From: CAZPBN01 sp964584935
Lineage (GTDB): Bacteria > Acidobacteriota > Aminicenantia > Aminicenantales > Aminicenantaceae
Direction: 5' to 3'
Assembly: GCA_964584935.1 (NCBI GenBank)
Contig: CAZPBN010000003.1
Coordinates: 91,521-155,520, forward strand
Length of the DNA: 64,000 nucleotides
A program made the position numbers and the translations under genes. Positions 31,106 to 38,870 of this stretch are shown piece after piece (positions within the stretch are counted from its first letter, which is position 1; every line of letters starts with the position of its first letter). The notes under the pieces are model-generated. The model did not search any database. It had not been told where the DNA came from and saw nothing but the letters and a program-made list of their open reading frames with translations.

Positions 31106-32380
31106 TTATTCCAAAAAAGATAGAATTTTCCCTGCTGCGGCTTCTGCTTGAGCTATGGAATCCGGAATATCTTTAGGCCCTTCAATACAACCAGCCACAA
31201 AAACACCTTCTGTTGACGTTTCAATAGAGGAGAGATTTCCGGTATCAGTTGAAAAGAAACCTTTCTCATCCTGAACAATTCCAAAAATCTTTGCCAATTC
31301 TCCTGTTCCTTCTTTGGCTATCATAGCAGGAGAGAGAATAACCATATCTGCTTTGAACGATTCTTTTTCTCCTTTTCCGTTACTATAATTGATTTGGATT
31401 TTGCCATTTTTACTTTCTAATTTGTAATCCTTGCTGCGAATGAAATTTATTCCATTATCCACTGCCTTTTTATAAAACTTTTCATGCGATTTACCTGGGA
31501 CACAGAGATCAGAGTGAAATTCATAAATCTCAGCATCAGGTATCTTATGTTTCAAAAAATGAGAAAATTTTGTGGAATACATACAGCAAACGGCTGAACA
31601 ATATCCCTGTTCATTTCTTCCCACACAGTGAATAATTCCTATAGATTTTGGAGAAGAGCCATCTCTCAGAATTAATTTCCCTTCAGTTGGTCCATTCGCA
31701 GCATAGAGTCTTTCAAATTCCAGGGCTGTGTATATGTTTTTTGTTTTTTTATAATCATATTCAGGAAGTTTCTGAACATCAAACATATCAAACCCTGTTG
31801 AAACAAGAACAGCTCCTACCTGCAAATCAATCATTTCATCTTTTTCAGAAAAGTCTATGGCGTCAAACATGCATGCTTCCTGACAGGCTTTACAGTCTTT
31901 TTTCTTACCATTGAGACGGAGGCAATTTTCTGGATCGATAGCAGGAACATTGGGGAGAGCACCCGGGCAGGAAGTGTATATTGCCTTTCTTTTGGCAAGC
32001 CCTTCTTCAAATTCATTATCAAGGCTCACCGAACACGGCTCGTAACATTCACCGCATCCAATACAATTGTCCAGACTTACATATCTTGCTTTCTTTTTAA
32101 TCTTTATTGAAAAAATGCCAGCTTTACCTTTTATTTCTTTGATTTCACTAAGCAATAACAAATCAATATTATTATTATGAAGCACTTCCTGTTGTTTAGG
32201 GGCAACCATACAGGTTGCGCATTCCATATTTGGATAGACTTCCTCAAATTTTATAGTCTGGCCTCCAATTAATGAATCTTTTTCGACAAGGTAAACTTTT
32301 TTCTCTGCTTTAGCCAATAATAGGCTTGCTTCCATCCCTGCAACTCCTGCTCCTATTACTAAAACATCTTTTTTTTCCAT
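31106..32380 (-). CDS. HdrA/QmoA-like flavoprotein core with central ferredoxin insert
   Basis: 424 residues. Starts directly with the FAD fold (VLVIGAGVAGMEASLLLAK), without the HdrA N-terminal module. Then come ECATCMVAPKQQEV (CxxC as in full HdrA), two 4Fe-4S motifs in the insert (CIGCGECYEPC and NCLRLNGKKKDCKACQEAC) and the second FAD/NAD half (VGAVLVSTGFDMFD, IGIIHCVGRNEQGYC). There is no C-terminal ferredoxin pair. QmoA of sulfate reducers has a similar outline. The start is set at 32380 because AGAGGA precedes that ATG; a GTG 18 bases upstream would overlap the ribosome site. It likely pairs with the 563-residue protein as a split HdrA. Confidence 0.85.
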   Translation of the reverse strand: MEKKDVLVIGAGVAGMEASLLLAKAEKKVYLVEKDSLIGGQTIKFEEVYPNMECATCMVAPKQQEVLHNNNIDLLLLSEIKEIKGKAGIFSIKIKKKARYVSLDNCIGCGECYEPCSVSLDNEFEEGLAKRKAIYTSCPGALPNVPAIDPENCLRLNGKKKDCKACQEACMFDAIDFSEKDEMIDLQVGAVLVSTGFDMFDVQKLPEYDYKKTKNIYTALEFERLYAANGPTEGKLILRDGSSPKSIGIIHCVGRNEQGYCSAVCCMYSTKFSHFLKHKIPDAEIYEFHSDLCVPGKSHEKFYKKAVDNGINFIRSKDYKLESKNGKIQINYSNGKGEKESFKADMVILSPAMIAKEGTGELAKIFGIVQDEKGFFSTDTGNLSSIETSTEGVFVAGCIEGPKDIPDSIAQAEAAAGKILSFLE

Positions 32381-32416
32381 ATTATTTTTCCTCTTCACCA
32401 GCCTGAGATATCCAGG

Positions 32417-32842
32417 CTAAATATCAGGATCATCTTTCAAAGGGCTGGGACCTAATTGAATGATTCTTTCAGCAAAATCATTAACAACTTCGGCATAACG
32501 TTTTCCTTCAGAGGCAGATACCCAGGAAAGCTGAAGACGCTCAGGTTCTAAATTTAGATTCTCCATTATTTTTTTAATAAGAGCAAATCTTCTTCGTGCG
32601 TAATAATTCCCTTTTTCATAATGGCAGTCACCAGGATGACACCCAGCAATCAGAACCCCATCAGCTCCCCAAAGGAATGTTGACAATAACAGATTTGAAT
32701 TGACTCGGCTCGAACACATAACTCTCACAACAGACATATATGGCTTGATTTCCAATTTACTTGAGCCTGCAAGATCCGCACCAGCGTAAGAACACCAGTT
32801 ACATAAAAATCCTACTAAATTTGGTTTGAAATTTTGTTTCAT
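32417..32842 (-). CDS. mvhD: MvhD/FlpD-type [2Fe-2S] electron-transfer subunit
   Basis: 141 residues with the same cysteine map as the other MvhD proteins: FLCNWCSYAGADLAG, VMCSSRVNSN and AGCHPGDCHYEKGNYY. It lies 36 bases before the HdrA/QmoA-like start and follows tusA. MvhD is a docking and relay subunit for HdrA; the electron donor in this cluster is not a hydrogenase, unless the one encoded at 45.5-48 kb also serves it. In place of the GR-V-DP seen in the other two it has RVNSN, a change at a normally conserved spot. Ends in TAG. Confidence 0.9.
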   Translation of the reverse strand: MKQNFKPNLVGFLCNWCSYAGADLAGSSKLEIKPYMSVVRVMCSSRVNSNLLLSTFLWGADGVLIAGCHPGDCHYEKGNYYARRRFALIKKIMENLNLEPERLQLSWVSASEGKRYAEVVNDFAERIIQLGPSPLKDDPDI

Positions 32843-32910
32843 AGTTTATTATTTCTTTCCGTAAAGGATTCGTGAAAAATATAAATTTATTCGTTTAAAT
32901 GATTATTATT

Positions 32911-33135
32911 TTAGAATTGCACCTGAGCTTTATATTTTCCTCCTCCTTCATCATTGCAAAAAAGCAATGTGTTCCCGGTTTTCTGAGCCCAAGCTTTGAT
33001 GTCATTAGGGAATGATTCACAATCAGCTTGAATCTCAAGGATATCTCCGGGCTGAAGTTGTTTAGCTGTCACAGCCACTTTTAAAATCGGCTGTGGGCAC
33101 TTTAATCCTAACGCATCCAATGTTTTTAAAGCCAT
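32911..33135 (-). CDS. tusA: TusA-type sulfurtransferase
   Basis: 74-residue sulfur carrier. The active motif is LGLKCPQPILK with C13 in CPxP, where sulfane sulfur is held as a persulfide. TusA proteins pass sulfur to thiolation enzymes or, in sulfur-oxidising and disproportionating bacteria, to DsrE-type proteins and Hdr-like complexes. It lies between a DsrE-family gene (42 bases away) and the first MvhD gene on the same strand. That makes a sulfur-relay role in the Hdr-type cluster likelier than tRNA thiolation. A good SD (AAAGGAG) precedes the start. Confidence 0.9.
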   Translation of the reverse strand: MALKTLDALGLKCPQPILKVAVTAKQLQPGDILEIQADCESFPNDIKAWAQKTGNTLLFCNDEGGGKYKAQVQF

Positions 33136-33177
33136 TTTTTTCTCCTTTCTAATAAATTGAATTATTATAAATGCATT

Positions 33178-33531
33178 TTAAAAAGAAAATGTAAGGGTTG
33201 CGTCTTTGATCTCGTTCACAAAAGTTGTGGCACCAATTATTTCCACTCCCTCTCTGAAGTCTTCTTTTTTAATATCTTTGGCATCCAAGGCGAGCTCGCA
33301 AACATATATTTTCCCACCCATGTTTCTCACACCTTCATACAGCTCAACAAGATTCGGAAGTCCCTTTACTTCATATCCTTCAATAACTCCTTTCACCATT
33401 GCAGGTGCACCACCTGGACAGAAAAAGATAACAACCTCATCTCCTGAGGCGACAGCGGATGAACCCAATATAAAAGGTGGAAATACATTTCCAGGCTCTG
33501 CACCGTTGACTGTAATTGCAAATTTAGCCAT
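33178..33531 (-). CDS. DsrE-family sulfur-relay protein
   Basis: 117 residues of the DsrE/YchN fold: KFAITVNGAEPGNVFPPFIL, DEVVIFFCPGGAPAMVKG, GVRNMGGKIYVCELALDAKD with the conserved cysteine after the fourth strand (YVCELA), and EIIGATTFVNEI. DsrE proteins trade persulfide sulfur with TusA. It is the first gene of the cluster that runs down to 26.5 kb and has an SD of AGGAGG. The combination DsrE-TusA also occurs in the gene sets tied to sulfur disproportionation, but the YedE-type transporter of those sets is not here. Confidence 0.85.
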   Translation of the reverse strand: MAKFAITVNGAEPGNVFPPFILGSSAVASGDEVVIFFCPGGAPAMVKGVIEGYEVKGLPNLVELYEGVRNMGGKIYVCELALDAKDIKKEDFREGVEIIGATTFVNEIKDATLTFSF

Positions 33532-34043
33532 TAATACCTCCTTATTTATTAATTGATCAATAAAACTTATTAAATAGAATTAAGTATTTTTTGTCTTTCC
33601 TGAGTCGACTAAAAAATAACAGCACAAATTTCCTTTCGGTTGGAAATCCCCAATCCTTGAAAACGTCAGTGGGCTGCAGTGCTGAGAAATATTGGGATGG
33701 ACGGAAATAATGCCTTTCTGAATGTTGTTGACGCATTTTTCTTTCACCAACAAACATTCTGCGATCAACAACCGAATAGAACGATCAAGGAGTTTAAGGA
33801 TAAGGATTCCTTTTTTATATTTATTTTCTTTGTTTTTCATAAGTTTTCACTACAAATCACAAATAATTTAAAAAAGCATATTAGTAAATCTTTATATAAT
33901 AATTAGTAACACATTTCAAATATTTTTTCTATTTTTTTCTATAAATAAAGACACAACAATTCTTGTTTCCTTCATTGAAATTGATTTTTTTTGGATGAGA
34001 GATCCTTTTTCCTATATTCAAATGCTCATTACTGAACAGACCA
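33532..34043 (-). other. Gene-poor stretch before the Hdr-type cluster
   Basis: AT-rich. The only long frame (33840 to 33580, 86 residues with several cysteines) has a weak ribosome site and no recognisable domain, and I do not call it a gene. The promoter of the DsrE-to-MvhD cluster should lie here, but no clear -35/-10 pair stands out. Confidence 0.4.
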
Positions 34044-34766
34044 TTACAGTTTGATATTTCTTCCTGCTCCGACTTCAATGAAATCGTTTTTATATTCCTG
34101 TGCAAATAATTTAATAGCATCGCTTCCTGTGCAATGACACGGTCCGACCTTTCTCACTCCCTCTGATTTAAATCCATTAATGATTTCAGAAAGTTCATCT
34201 TTACTAAAACCAGCCAGATGAAATCCACCCATAACAAGATAAATATCTTTGTTCATCCTTTCCTTCACAATTGAGATTATATTCAAAATCCTGGGGTGAG
34301 AACATCCGGTTATAAGAATAAGTCCCTTATCTGTGTCCAATAATAATGATTGTTCCTTTATCCATCCAGAGATTACTCCGGTTGTATAAACCCGGTCGCA
34401 GATTTTTTGAAAATCGTTGACTTTGAATGGGATGCTTCCTTTTTGTCTTATTGATTCTATAAAAACGGAAGGAAAAAATTCCGGCACCCACACTTTTATC
34501 TCTGAATTGCACTCAATCAGGTTATCCAAACCTCCAGTATGATCTTTATGATTATGAGACAGGAATACAAAATCGATATCAGAAGAAGATATATTAAGTT
34601 TTTCCATATTGGAAAGTAAAATATTTCCCTTGGCTCCCGTATCAAATAGAATTGACTTTTCTATTCCTTTTATAAAGCAGGAAAAACCCCAATCAGTATC
34701 CAAACCTTTGTCATAGTAAAGATTATCATAAACAATGCTTATTTGGATGACCTGCTCTTTCTTCAT
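34044..34766 (-). CDS. Metallo-beta-lactamase-fold hydrolase
   Basis: 240 residues. The metal-binding HxHxDH motif is in FVFLSHNHKDHTGGLDNLI, preceded by ILFDTGAKGNILLSNMEKL, with later histidines in ITGCSHPRILN, VMGGFHLAGFS and GPCHCTGSDA. This layout, with GGFHL and the CHCTG near the end, is that of the family related to RFA-P synthase-like proteins (7,8-dihydropterin ribofuranosyl-aminobenzene phosphate synthase homologues), widespread in anaerobes and of uncertain reaction. It lies upstream of the Hdr-type cluster on the same strand, 512 bases away, so a shared transcript is unlikely. Confidence 0.8.
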   Translation of the reverse strand: MKKEQVIQISIVYDNLYYDKGLDTDWGFSCFIKGIEKSILFDTGAKGNILLSNMEKLNISSSDIDFVFLSHNHKDHTGGLDNLIECNSEIKVWVPEFFPSVFIESIRQKGSIPFKVNDFQKICDRVYTTGVISGWIKEQSLLLDTDKGLILITGCSHPRILNIISIVKERMNKDIYLVMGGFHLAGFSKDELSEIINGFKSEGVRKVGPCHCTGSDAIKLFAQEYKNDFIEVGAGRNIKL

Positions 34767-34979
34767 TATCTATTTTTCTTTAAATTGAATAACTGTATTA
34801 GAAATTACAAAAATAAAAAAAACCGTTTTAACTCCACTTAATAATAATACATTAAAAATAATTAATCCCTTGGGAACGAGTTTATCATTGCGCACATAGG
34901 ATTATTTTTTTCATTAAAAACATATTGAATTTCCTCTATTCTTTGCACTTGAACTCACTATACTGGCTCTCTTTTCATT

Positions 34980-35159
34980 TTAACGTGTCATTTTGGCTCC
35001 GCATTTCGGACAGGTTATTTGATTACAGGGAACACCTTGTTTATGAGCAACCTTGTTACCACATGAAGGGCACACACAAGTCCCTCCAGGACCTAGACCT
35101 CTTCCCCCCATACGGCCTCGGCCTCCTCCACTTCCCTGTCCTTGTCCTCTAGCTATCAT
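34980..35159 (-). CDS. Small Gly/Arg-rich zinc-ribbon protein
   Basis: 59 residues. The first 26 are nearly all Gly, Arg, Gln and Met (MIARGQGQGSGGGRGRMGG); the rest form a zinc ribbon with TCVCPSCGNKV and ITCPKCGAKM. Such proteins recur next to NifX-type and Mrp-type genes in anaerobes. The good SD AGGAGG and the codon-perfect frame support a real gene. It is likely the last member of the iron/cofactor cluster transcribed from the Fur gene side. Possible roles are metal delivery or protein bridging. Confidence 0.75.
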   Translation of the reverse strand: MIARGQGQGSGGGRGRMGGRGLGPGGTCVCPSCGNKVAHKQGVPCNQITCPKCGAKMTR

Positions 35160-35218
35160 TTTTTCCTCCTTCCAAACTATCTCATGGGCTTAAATCATCA
35201 ACCTAAAATGATGAACCA

Positions 35219-35662
35219 TTAATTGTAATCTTCCATAATTTTCTTATCTTCCTTCATTAAATCTCCTGCAATATCTCCCATCTTTGTATCTTTCCAAAAA
35301 GACAATTTCTTATGACTTTCATAATACTTCAGTGGAATGGGATGGGTACCTATCACCACTGGAATGTCATAAACATTTTCTATAAACTCTTTAAAATGTC
35401 TTATACGAGGGCAGGGAGGATATCCCACTACAAGACCGGTGGCTAGGTGAATCACTTCAGCACCGTTCTTTTTCATTTCTTCAGGGACATATTCAACATT
35501 TCCTCCCGGACAATTCCCACAATAAGAATAACCAACGACTTCAACATCTTCATCTTTTGGATATCGAGCAAATCCTCCTGTTCTTTCTCTCAATGCACGA
35601 AAGCACTTTCCACCTCCGCAATCCTGATAACGACCGCATATTATTATTCCTATATTTTTCAT
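35219..35662 (-). CDS. CGGC-domain protein
   Basis: 147 residues. Begins IGIIICGRYQDCGGGKCFRA, with the CGGGKC variant that names the CGGC domain, followed by GYSYCGNCPGGNVEYVPE and the VVGYPPCPRIRHFK block. The many conserved cysteines suggest metal or Fe-S binding. Members are small cytosolic proteins of anaerobes, usually of unknown function. It is followed by the zinc-ribbon gene and preceded by the Mrp ATPase gene, so it may be part of metal-centre handling. SD: AGGAGGGTTAT. Confidence 0.85.
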   Translation of the reverse strand: MKNIGIIICGRYQDCGGGKCFRALRERTGGFARYPKDEDVEVVGYSYCGNCPGGNVEYVPEEMKKNGAEVIHLATGLVVGYPPCPRIRHFKEFIENVYDIPVVIGTHPIPLKYYESHKKLSFWKDTKMGDIAGDLMKEDKKIMEDYN

Positions 35663-35692
35663 ATAACCCTCCTCTTATCCAAAATTATTGTG

Positions 35693-36496
35693 TCATTCTG
35701 TTTCAATAATTTTATCAACGATCTCTCTAAAAGCTTTACTTGCCTCAGATTCCGGTTTTGCCACCACAAAAGATTTCCCTTTATCTCCAAGCTGTACAAT
35801 ATCCGGATCAATAGGTATTTTCCCCAGAAAAGGAACTCCCATCTCTTCAGCCGCTTTTTTACCTCCCCCTTCTTTGAAAATATCAACTCTTTTTCCACAG
35901 TGGGGACATACCATTCCGCTCATATTTTCAATAATTCCATATATTTTTAGATTAAGTTTCCACCCAAAGGCAACCGCTTTTCGCGAATCCATAAGAGACA
36001 CTTCTTGAGGAGTGGTAACCACCACAGCGCCTGTCGCCGGAATCAATTGAGCAATGGAAAGAGGTTCATCTCCTGTTCCTGGAGGTGAATCGACAATCAA
36101 CCAGTCCAAATCTTCCCAATTCACATCACCTAAAAATTGCTGAATAGCTTTCATTTTCATCGGACCGCGCCAAATAACAGGAAGATTGGGGTTTTGAAGA
36201 AGAAAAGACATCGATACAAGTTTAAGGTTTTCATTCAACTGAACAGCTTTAATTCCTTTGGATGAAACATTGAGTTTTTTATCTTCAACACCCAGCATTT
36301 TTGCCAGGTTGGGACCGTGAATATCAACATCCAAAAGCCCCACTTTCAAACCTTTATCTGCAAGCGAAAGAGCAAGATTGGCTGCAACGGTACTTTTTCC
36401 TACTCCCCCTTTTCCGCTGAAGACAAGAAGTCTTTTTTTTATTCTCTCAAGAACCTTTGAGAGTTTTTCATTTTCCTCGTTTTTTTTATCAGCCAT
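35693..36496 (-). CDS. Mrp/NBP35-type Fe-S carrier ATPase
   Basis: 267-residue P-loop ATPase of the Mrp/ApbC group that carries and transfers Fe-S clusters. The deviant Walker A is FSGKGGVGKSTVAANLAL, then LLDVDIHGPNLAKMLG, the switch DWLIVDSPPGTGDEPLS, and MSGMVCPHCGKRVDIF with the CxxC that binds the bridging cluster. The start at 36496 is chosen because GAAGGAGAT lies four bases before it; a frame from 36529 would begin inside the previous gene. The overlap with the double-NifX gene is eight bases. It probably serves the Fe-S-rich redox proteins here. Confidence 0.9.
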   Translation of the reverse strand: MADKKNEENEKLSKVLERIKKRLLVFSGKGGVGKSTVAANLALSLADKGLKVGLLDVDIHGPNLAKMLGVEDKKLNVSSKGIKAVQLNENLKLVSMSFLLQNPNLPVIWRGPMKMKAIQQFLGDVNWEDLDWLIVDSPPGTGDEPLSIAQLIPATGAVVVTTPQEVSLMDSRKAVAFGWKLNLKIYGIIENMSGMVCPHCGKRVDIFKEGGGKKAAEEMGVPFLGKIPIDPDIVQLGDKGKSFVVAKPESEASKAFREIVDKIIETE

Positions 36497-37208
36497 TTTT
36501 ATCTCCTTCTTTGTATTTTTCGACGGCATCTTTTACTTTTCCGCTTATACCGGTAACTATTTTAATCCCAGATGATTGGAGTACTTGAAAAGCTTTGGGG
36601 CCACAATTTCCTGTGAGAACGGCTTTTATATTCTTGTTCGCTACAAGTTGGGATGATTGTATTCCAGCTCCATGAGCAGCATCAATATTGGAATTTTCCA
36701 CCACATCAAAATTCATTGTCTCAGGATTGACTATCAAAAAATAACGTGCTCTTCCAAACCGAGGATCAACTTCAGATTCAAGACTATTTCCTTGGGAAGT
36801 TATACATATATTTTCGTCCAATCCCTCTCCACCTTGACTTTGCGAATCATGAGAGTCAGAGATATCCTCATCGCTATTTTCATGTTCACATAGATCTTCA
36901 CCGGCTTCAAGTTCCCGTTTTACGAATTTATCAATGACATCATCAACTTTCCCCTGGACTCCTATGATGGCTTCAATGTTTTTTTGAGCAAACAATCCCT
37001 GGGCTCTACGCCCCATTCCTCCGGCAATGATAGTATTCACACCTTTTTCAGCAAGAAAAGAGGGGAGAAAACCAGGTTGATGTCCGGGATTAGGAATTTT
37101 TTCCTTTTTTAGAATATTTTCTTGTTCAACTTCAACAATAGTATAATACTCACATCTCCCAAAATGGGGAGAAACATACTCCTTATCTGTTGAAATGGCT
37201 ACTTTCAT
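36489..37208 (-). CDS. Tandem NifX/NifB-like cofactor-binding protein
   Basis: 239 residues made of two dinitrogenase iron-molybdenum cofactor-type domains in tandem. First: VAISTDKEYVSPHFGRCEYY through IIAGGMGRRAQGLFAQ (about 1-105). Second: SEVDPRFGRARYFLIV through VLTGNCGPKAFQVLQSSG (about 140-235). An acidic, serine- and histidine-containing linker (EHENSDEDISDSHDSQSQGG) joins them. Single-domain forms are common next to Mrp genes; the fused form is less usual. There are no nif genes nearby, so binding of a general Fe-S or metal cofactor is likelier than a nitrogenase role. Confidence 0.85.
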   Translation of the reverse strand: MKVAISTDKEYVSPHFGRCEYYTIVEVEQENILKKEKIPNPGHQPGFLPSFLAEKGVNTIIAGGMGRRAQGLFAQKNIEAIIGVQGKVDDVIDKFVKRELEAGEDLCEHENSDEDISDSHDSQSQGGEGLDENICITSQGNSLESEVDPRFGRARYFLIVNPETMNFDVVENSNIDAAHGAGIQSSQLVANKNIKAVLTGNCGPKAFQVLQSSGIKIVTGISGKVKDAVEKYKEGDKNG

Positions 37209-37422
37209 ATTGATACTCCTCGTCTTTATATCACTTGTTCGTAAATACAGATATTCTTAGATAATACAAAGTGAAGAAAAGAAATGAATAAACTAATATT
37301 ATATCGTTCTAAATCAAAAATACAATTTTTTTTGTATTTTTCTCCTTAATTAAAATTCTGAATGATAAATTTAAATTCCTCCACTCCTGAATAGTTACTT
37401 CTCTTTATTGTTTAGAAATCAG

Positions 37423-37767
37423 TTATTCTTTTTTGCTTTCTAGGTCACTGATTCTTTTTTGCACATCTTTCATCTGCTGTTCTAAGGCTTTGGATTCCTC
37501 TTTCAAATAGTCTAATTCCTGTTCTTTAGTAAGTTGTGGCGCTGCCGCTGGATAATAAGGGGGAACCCCTGCATACATTGCTCCCCACCCAAAACCTCTA
37601 CCGAAACCTCTGCCAAATCCACGGCCATAACCTAAACCATAACCCATTCCCGGCCCTGGCGACATATAACCAGGATGGGGATATCCTGCACAATAACCTA
37701 ATGCGCGTCCTGTTCTTGGGCCCATTCCATAAGGTCCCATTCTATTTCCTCTAGGCATTCTATTCAC
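37423..37767 (-). CDS. DUF5320-family Gly/Tyr-rich protein with coiled coil
   Basis: 114 residues. The first 70 are rich in Gly, Met, Tyr, Pro and Arg (RMGPYGMGPRTGRALGYCAG, then repeated GRGFGRGFG). The last 40 form a coiled coil (LDYLKEESKALEQQMKDVQK, RISDLESKK). This is the DUF5320 pattern, a frequent neighbour of NifX and Mrp genes. Its role is unknown; a self-associating scaffold for cofactor proteins is conceivable. It begins just downstream of fur, 22 bases away, with a GGAGGTG ribosome site. Confidence 0.8.
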   Translation of the reverse strand: MNRMPRGNRMGPYGMGPRTGRALGYCAGYPHPGYMSPGPGMGYGLGYGRGFGRGFGRGFGWGAMYAGVPPYYPAAAPQLTKEQELDYLKEESKALEQQMKDVQKRISDLESKKE

Positions 37768-37788
37768 CTCCTTTAAAAAAATAATAAA

Positions 37789-38235
37789 TTATTGACAATC
37801 TTTGCAAATTCCATAAAACTCAATATTATGACTATGAACTACAAAATTATATTTTTCTTCTAATAGTAATTCTGTTTTTTTTACCAGAGCAAGTTCTTCA
37901 TTAATAAAATCACTATAATCGATTATTTTGCCACATTTGGTACAAACAAGATGGTGATGGTGCTCCTTTTCTCCCCCCGGATTAAATTCGTATCGATTTT
38001 GTCCGTCTCCAAAAGTATATCTATCTAAAAAACCAGTTCGCTCCAGTAAATCAAGTGTTCGATAAACTGTTGTCAATCCGATTCCCGGGTACATCTTATA
38101 AAGAGAAGCATAAATTTCCTTTGCGCTCATGTGTTTTTTTGTCCGGCTCAAAAGTTTTAGGATTGCTTCTCTTGGCGCAGTCCAACGCGATACACGTCCT
38201 TTGAACCGGTTACGCCATTTGCGATCACGTATCAT
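37789..38235 (-). CDS. fur: Fur-family metal-responsive repressor
   Basis: 148-residue Fur/PerR-type regulator. DNA-binding helix region: TAPREAILKLLSRTKKHMSA and GIGLTTVYRTLDLLERTGF. The metal sites are shown by EKEHHHHLVCTKCGKIID (His-rich then CxxC) and the C-terminal GICKDC. Which metal (iron, manganese or peroxide sensing) cannot be told from sequence alone. A Fur box lies 22 bases upstream, so it autoregulates and probably also controls the downstream DUF5320, NifX and Mrp genes. SD AAAGGAACG precedes ATG. Confidence 0.9.
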   Translation of the reverse strand: MIRDRKWRNRFKGRVSRWTAPREAILKLLSRTKKHMSAKEIYASLYKMYPGIGLTTVYRTLDLLERTGFLDRYTFGDGQNRYEFNPGGEKEHHHHLVCTKCGKIIDYSDFINEELALVKKTELLLEEKYNFVVHSHNIEFYGICKDCQ

Positions 38236-38257
38236 CGTCGTTCCTTTGATTGTTAAC

Positions 38258-38270
38258 GATAATCATTATC
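38258..38270 (+). promoter_or_regulatory. Fur box
   Basis: GATAATCATTATC, flanked by ATTAAT on one side and GTTAAC on the other. It is a palindrome matching the classical GATAAT-centred Fur operator. It lies between fur and queF and so could affect both divergent genes. Confidence 0.8.
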
Positions 38271-38421
38271 ATTAATATGATAAGCCTAAAACGGAATATT
38301 GTCAAGAGAAATATTGATTGAAGTTTCACCAATTTATAGAGTAACTGATTAAAATATTTTGTCTTTTTATTTTATCTGTTATATACTTTCATACACCCAG
38401 TGAAGAACGAGGTAAAATCCA

Positions 38422-38808
38422 ATGCCATCTGATCCTAAAAAAGAAGCAAAAGCCGGATTAGATAAAAAGCTCTCCTCTATTAAAACATTCCCTAATCAGT
38501 TTCCCAAATATGAAATAACCATTGAAATTCCAGAATTCACTTCTCTCTGCCCTAAAACAGGCCTTCCTGATTTTGGAACTATCACTATTCGTTATTTGCC
38601 TGATAAAAAATGTATTGAGCTTAAATCACTTAAAATGTATATCCTGGATTATAGAAATCTAGGGATTTTCTATGAAAACGCAGTGAATCGAATATTGGAC
38701 GATATTGTTAAAGCATGCCGTCCTGTTAAAGCCACTGTTACAGGAGAGTTCAATCCAAGAGGGGGAATAAAATCAATAATAGAAGCTTCCTATCCACGTA
38801 ACAAATAA
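38422..38808 (+). CDS. queF: PreQ0 reductase (7-cyano-7-deazaguanine reductase)
   Basis: 128 residues, the short (type I) form. Reduces the nitrile of preQ0 to preQ1 with NADPH in queuosine biosynthesis. Catalytic cysteine C43 is in EFTSLCPKTGLPDFGTI; the substrate and NADPH motif is CIELKSLKMYILDYRNLGIF, with the typical E-SK-K spacing. C-terminal GEFNPRGGIKS matches the family. It starts the plus-strand region next to the Fur box. No other queuosine genes are in the window. Confidence 0.93.
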   Translation: MPSDPKKEAKAGLDKKLSSIKTFPNQFPKYEITIEIPEFTSLCPKTGLPDFGTITIRYLPDKKCIELKSLKMYILDYRNLGIFYENAVNRILDDIVKACRPVKATVTGEFNPRGGIKSIIEASYPRNK

Positions 38809-38870
38809 GGACTAATCTAAAATTGAGGCCTCTCACCATTAAAATGACTTTTATTATATAAAAAACTTTC

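Noticed and set aside
26563..33531. Classical sHdr sulfur-oxidation cluster
   Set aside because: HdrB and HdrC paralogues and lipoate-binding protein genes that define it are absent, so the name would be misleading.
33580..33840. 86-codon minus-strand frame with five cysteines before the DsrE gene
   Set aside because: Weak ribosome site, no recognisable domain, and overlapping frames of similar quality; not enough to call a gene.
36489..37208. Nitrogenase accessory cluster
   Set aside because: NifX-like domains are present but no nifH, nifD, nifK or nifE/N genes; a general cofactor role is more probable.
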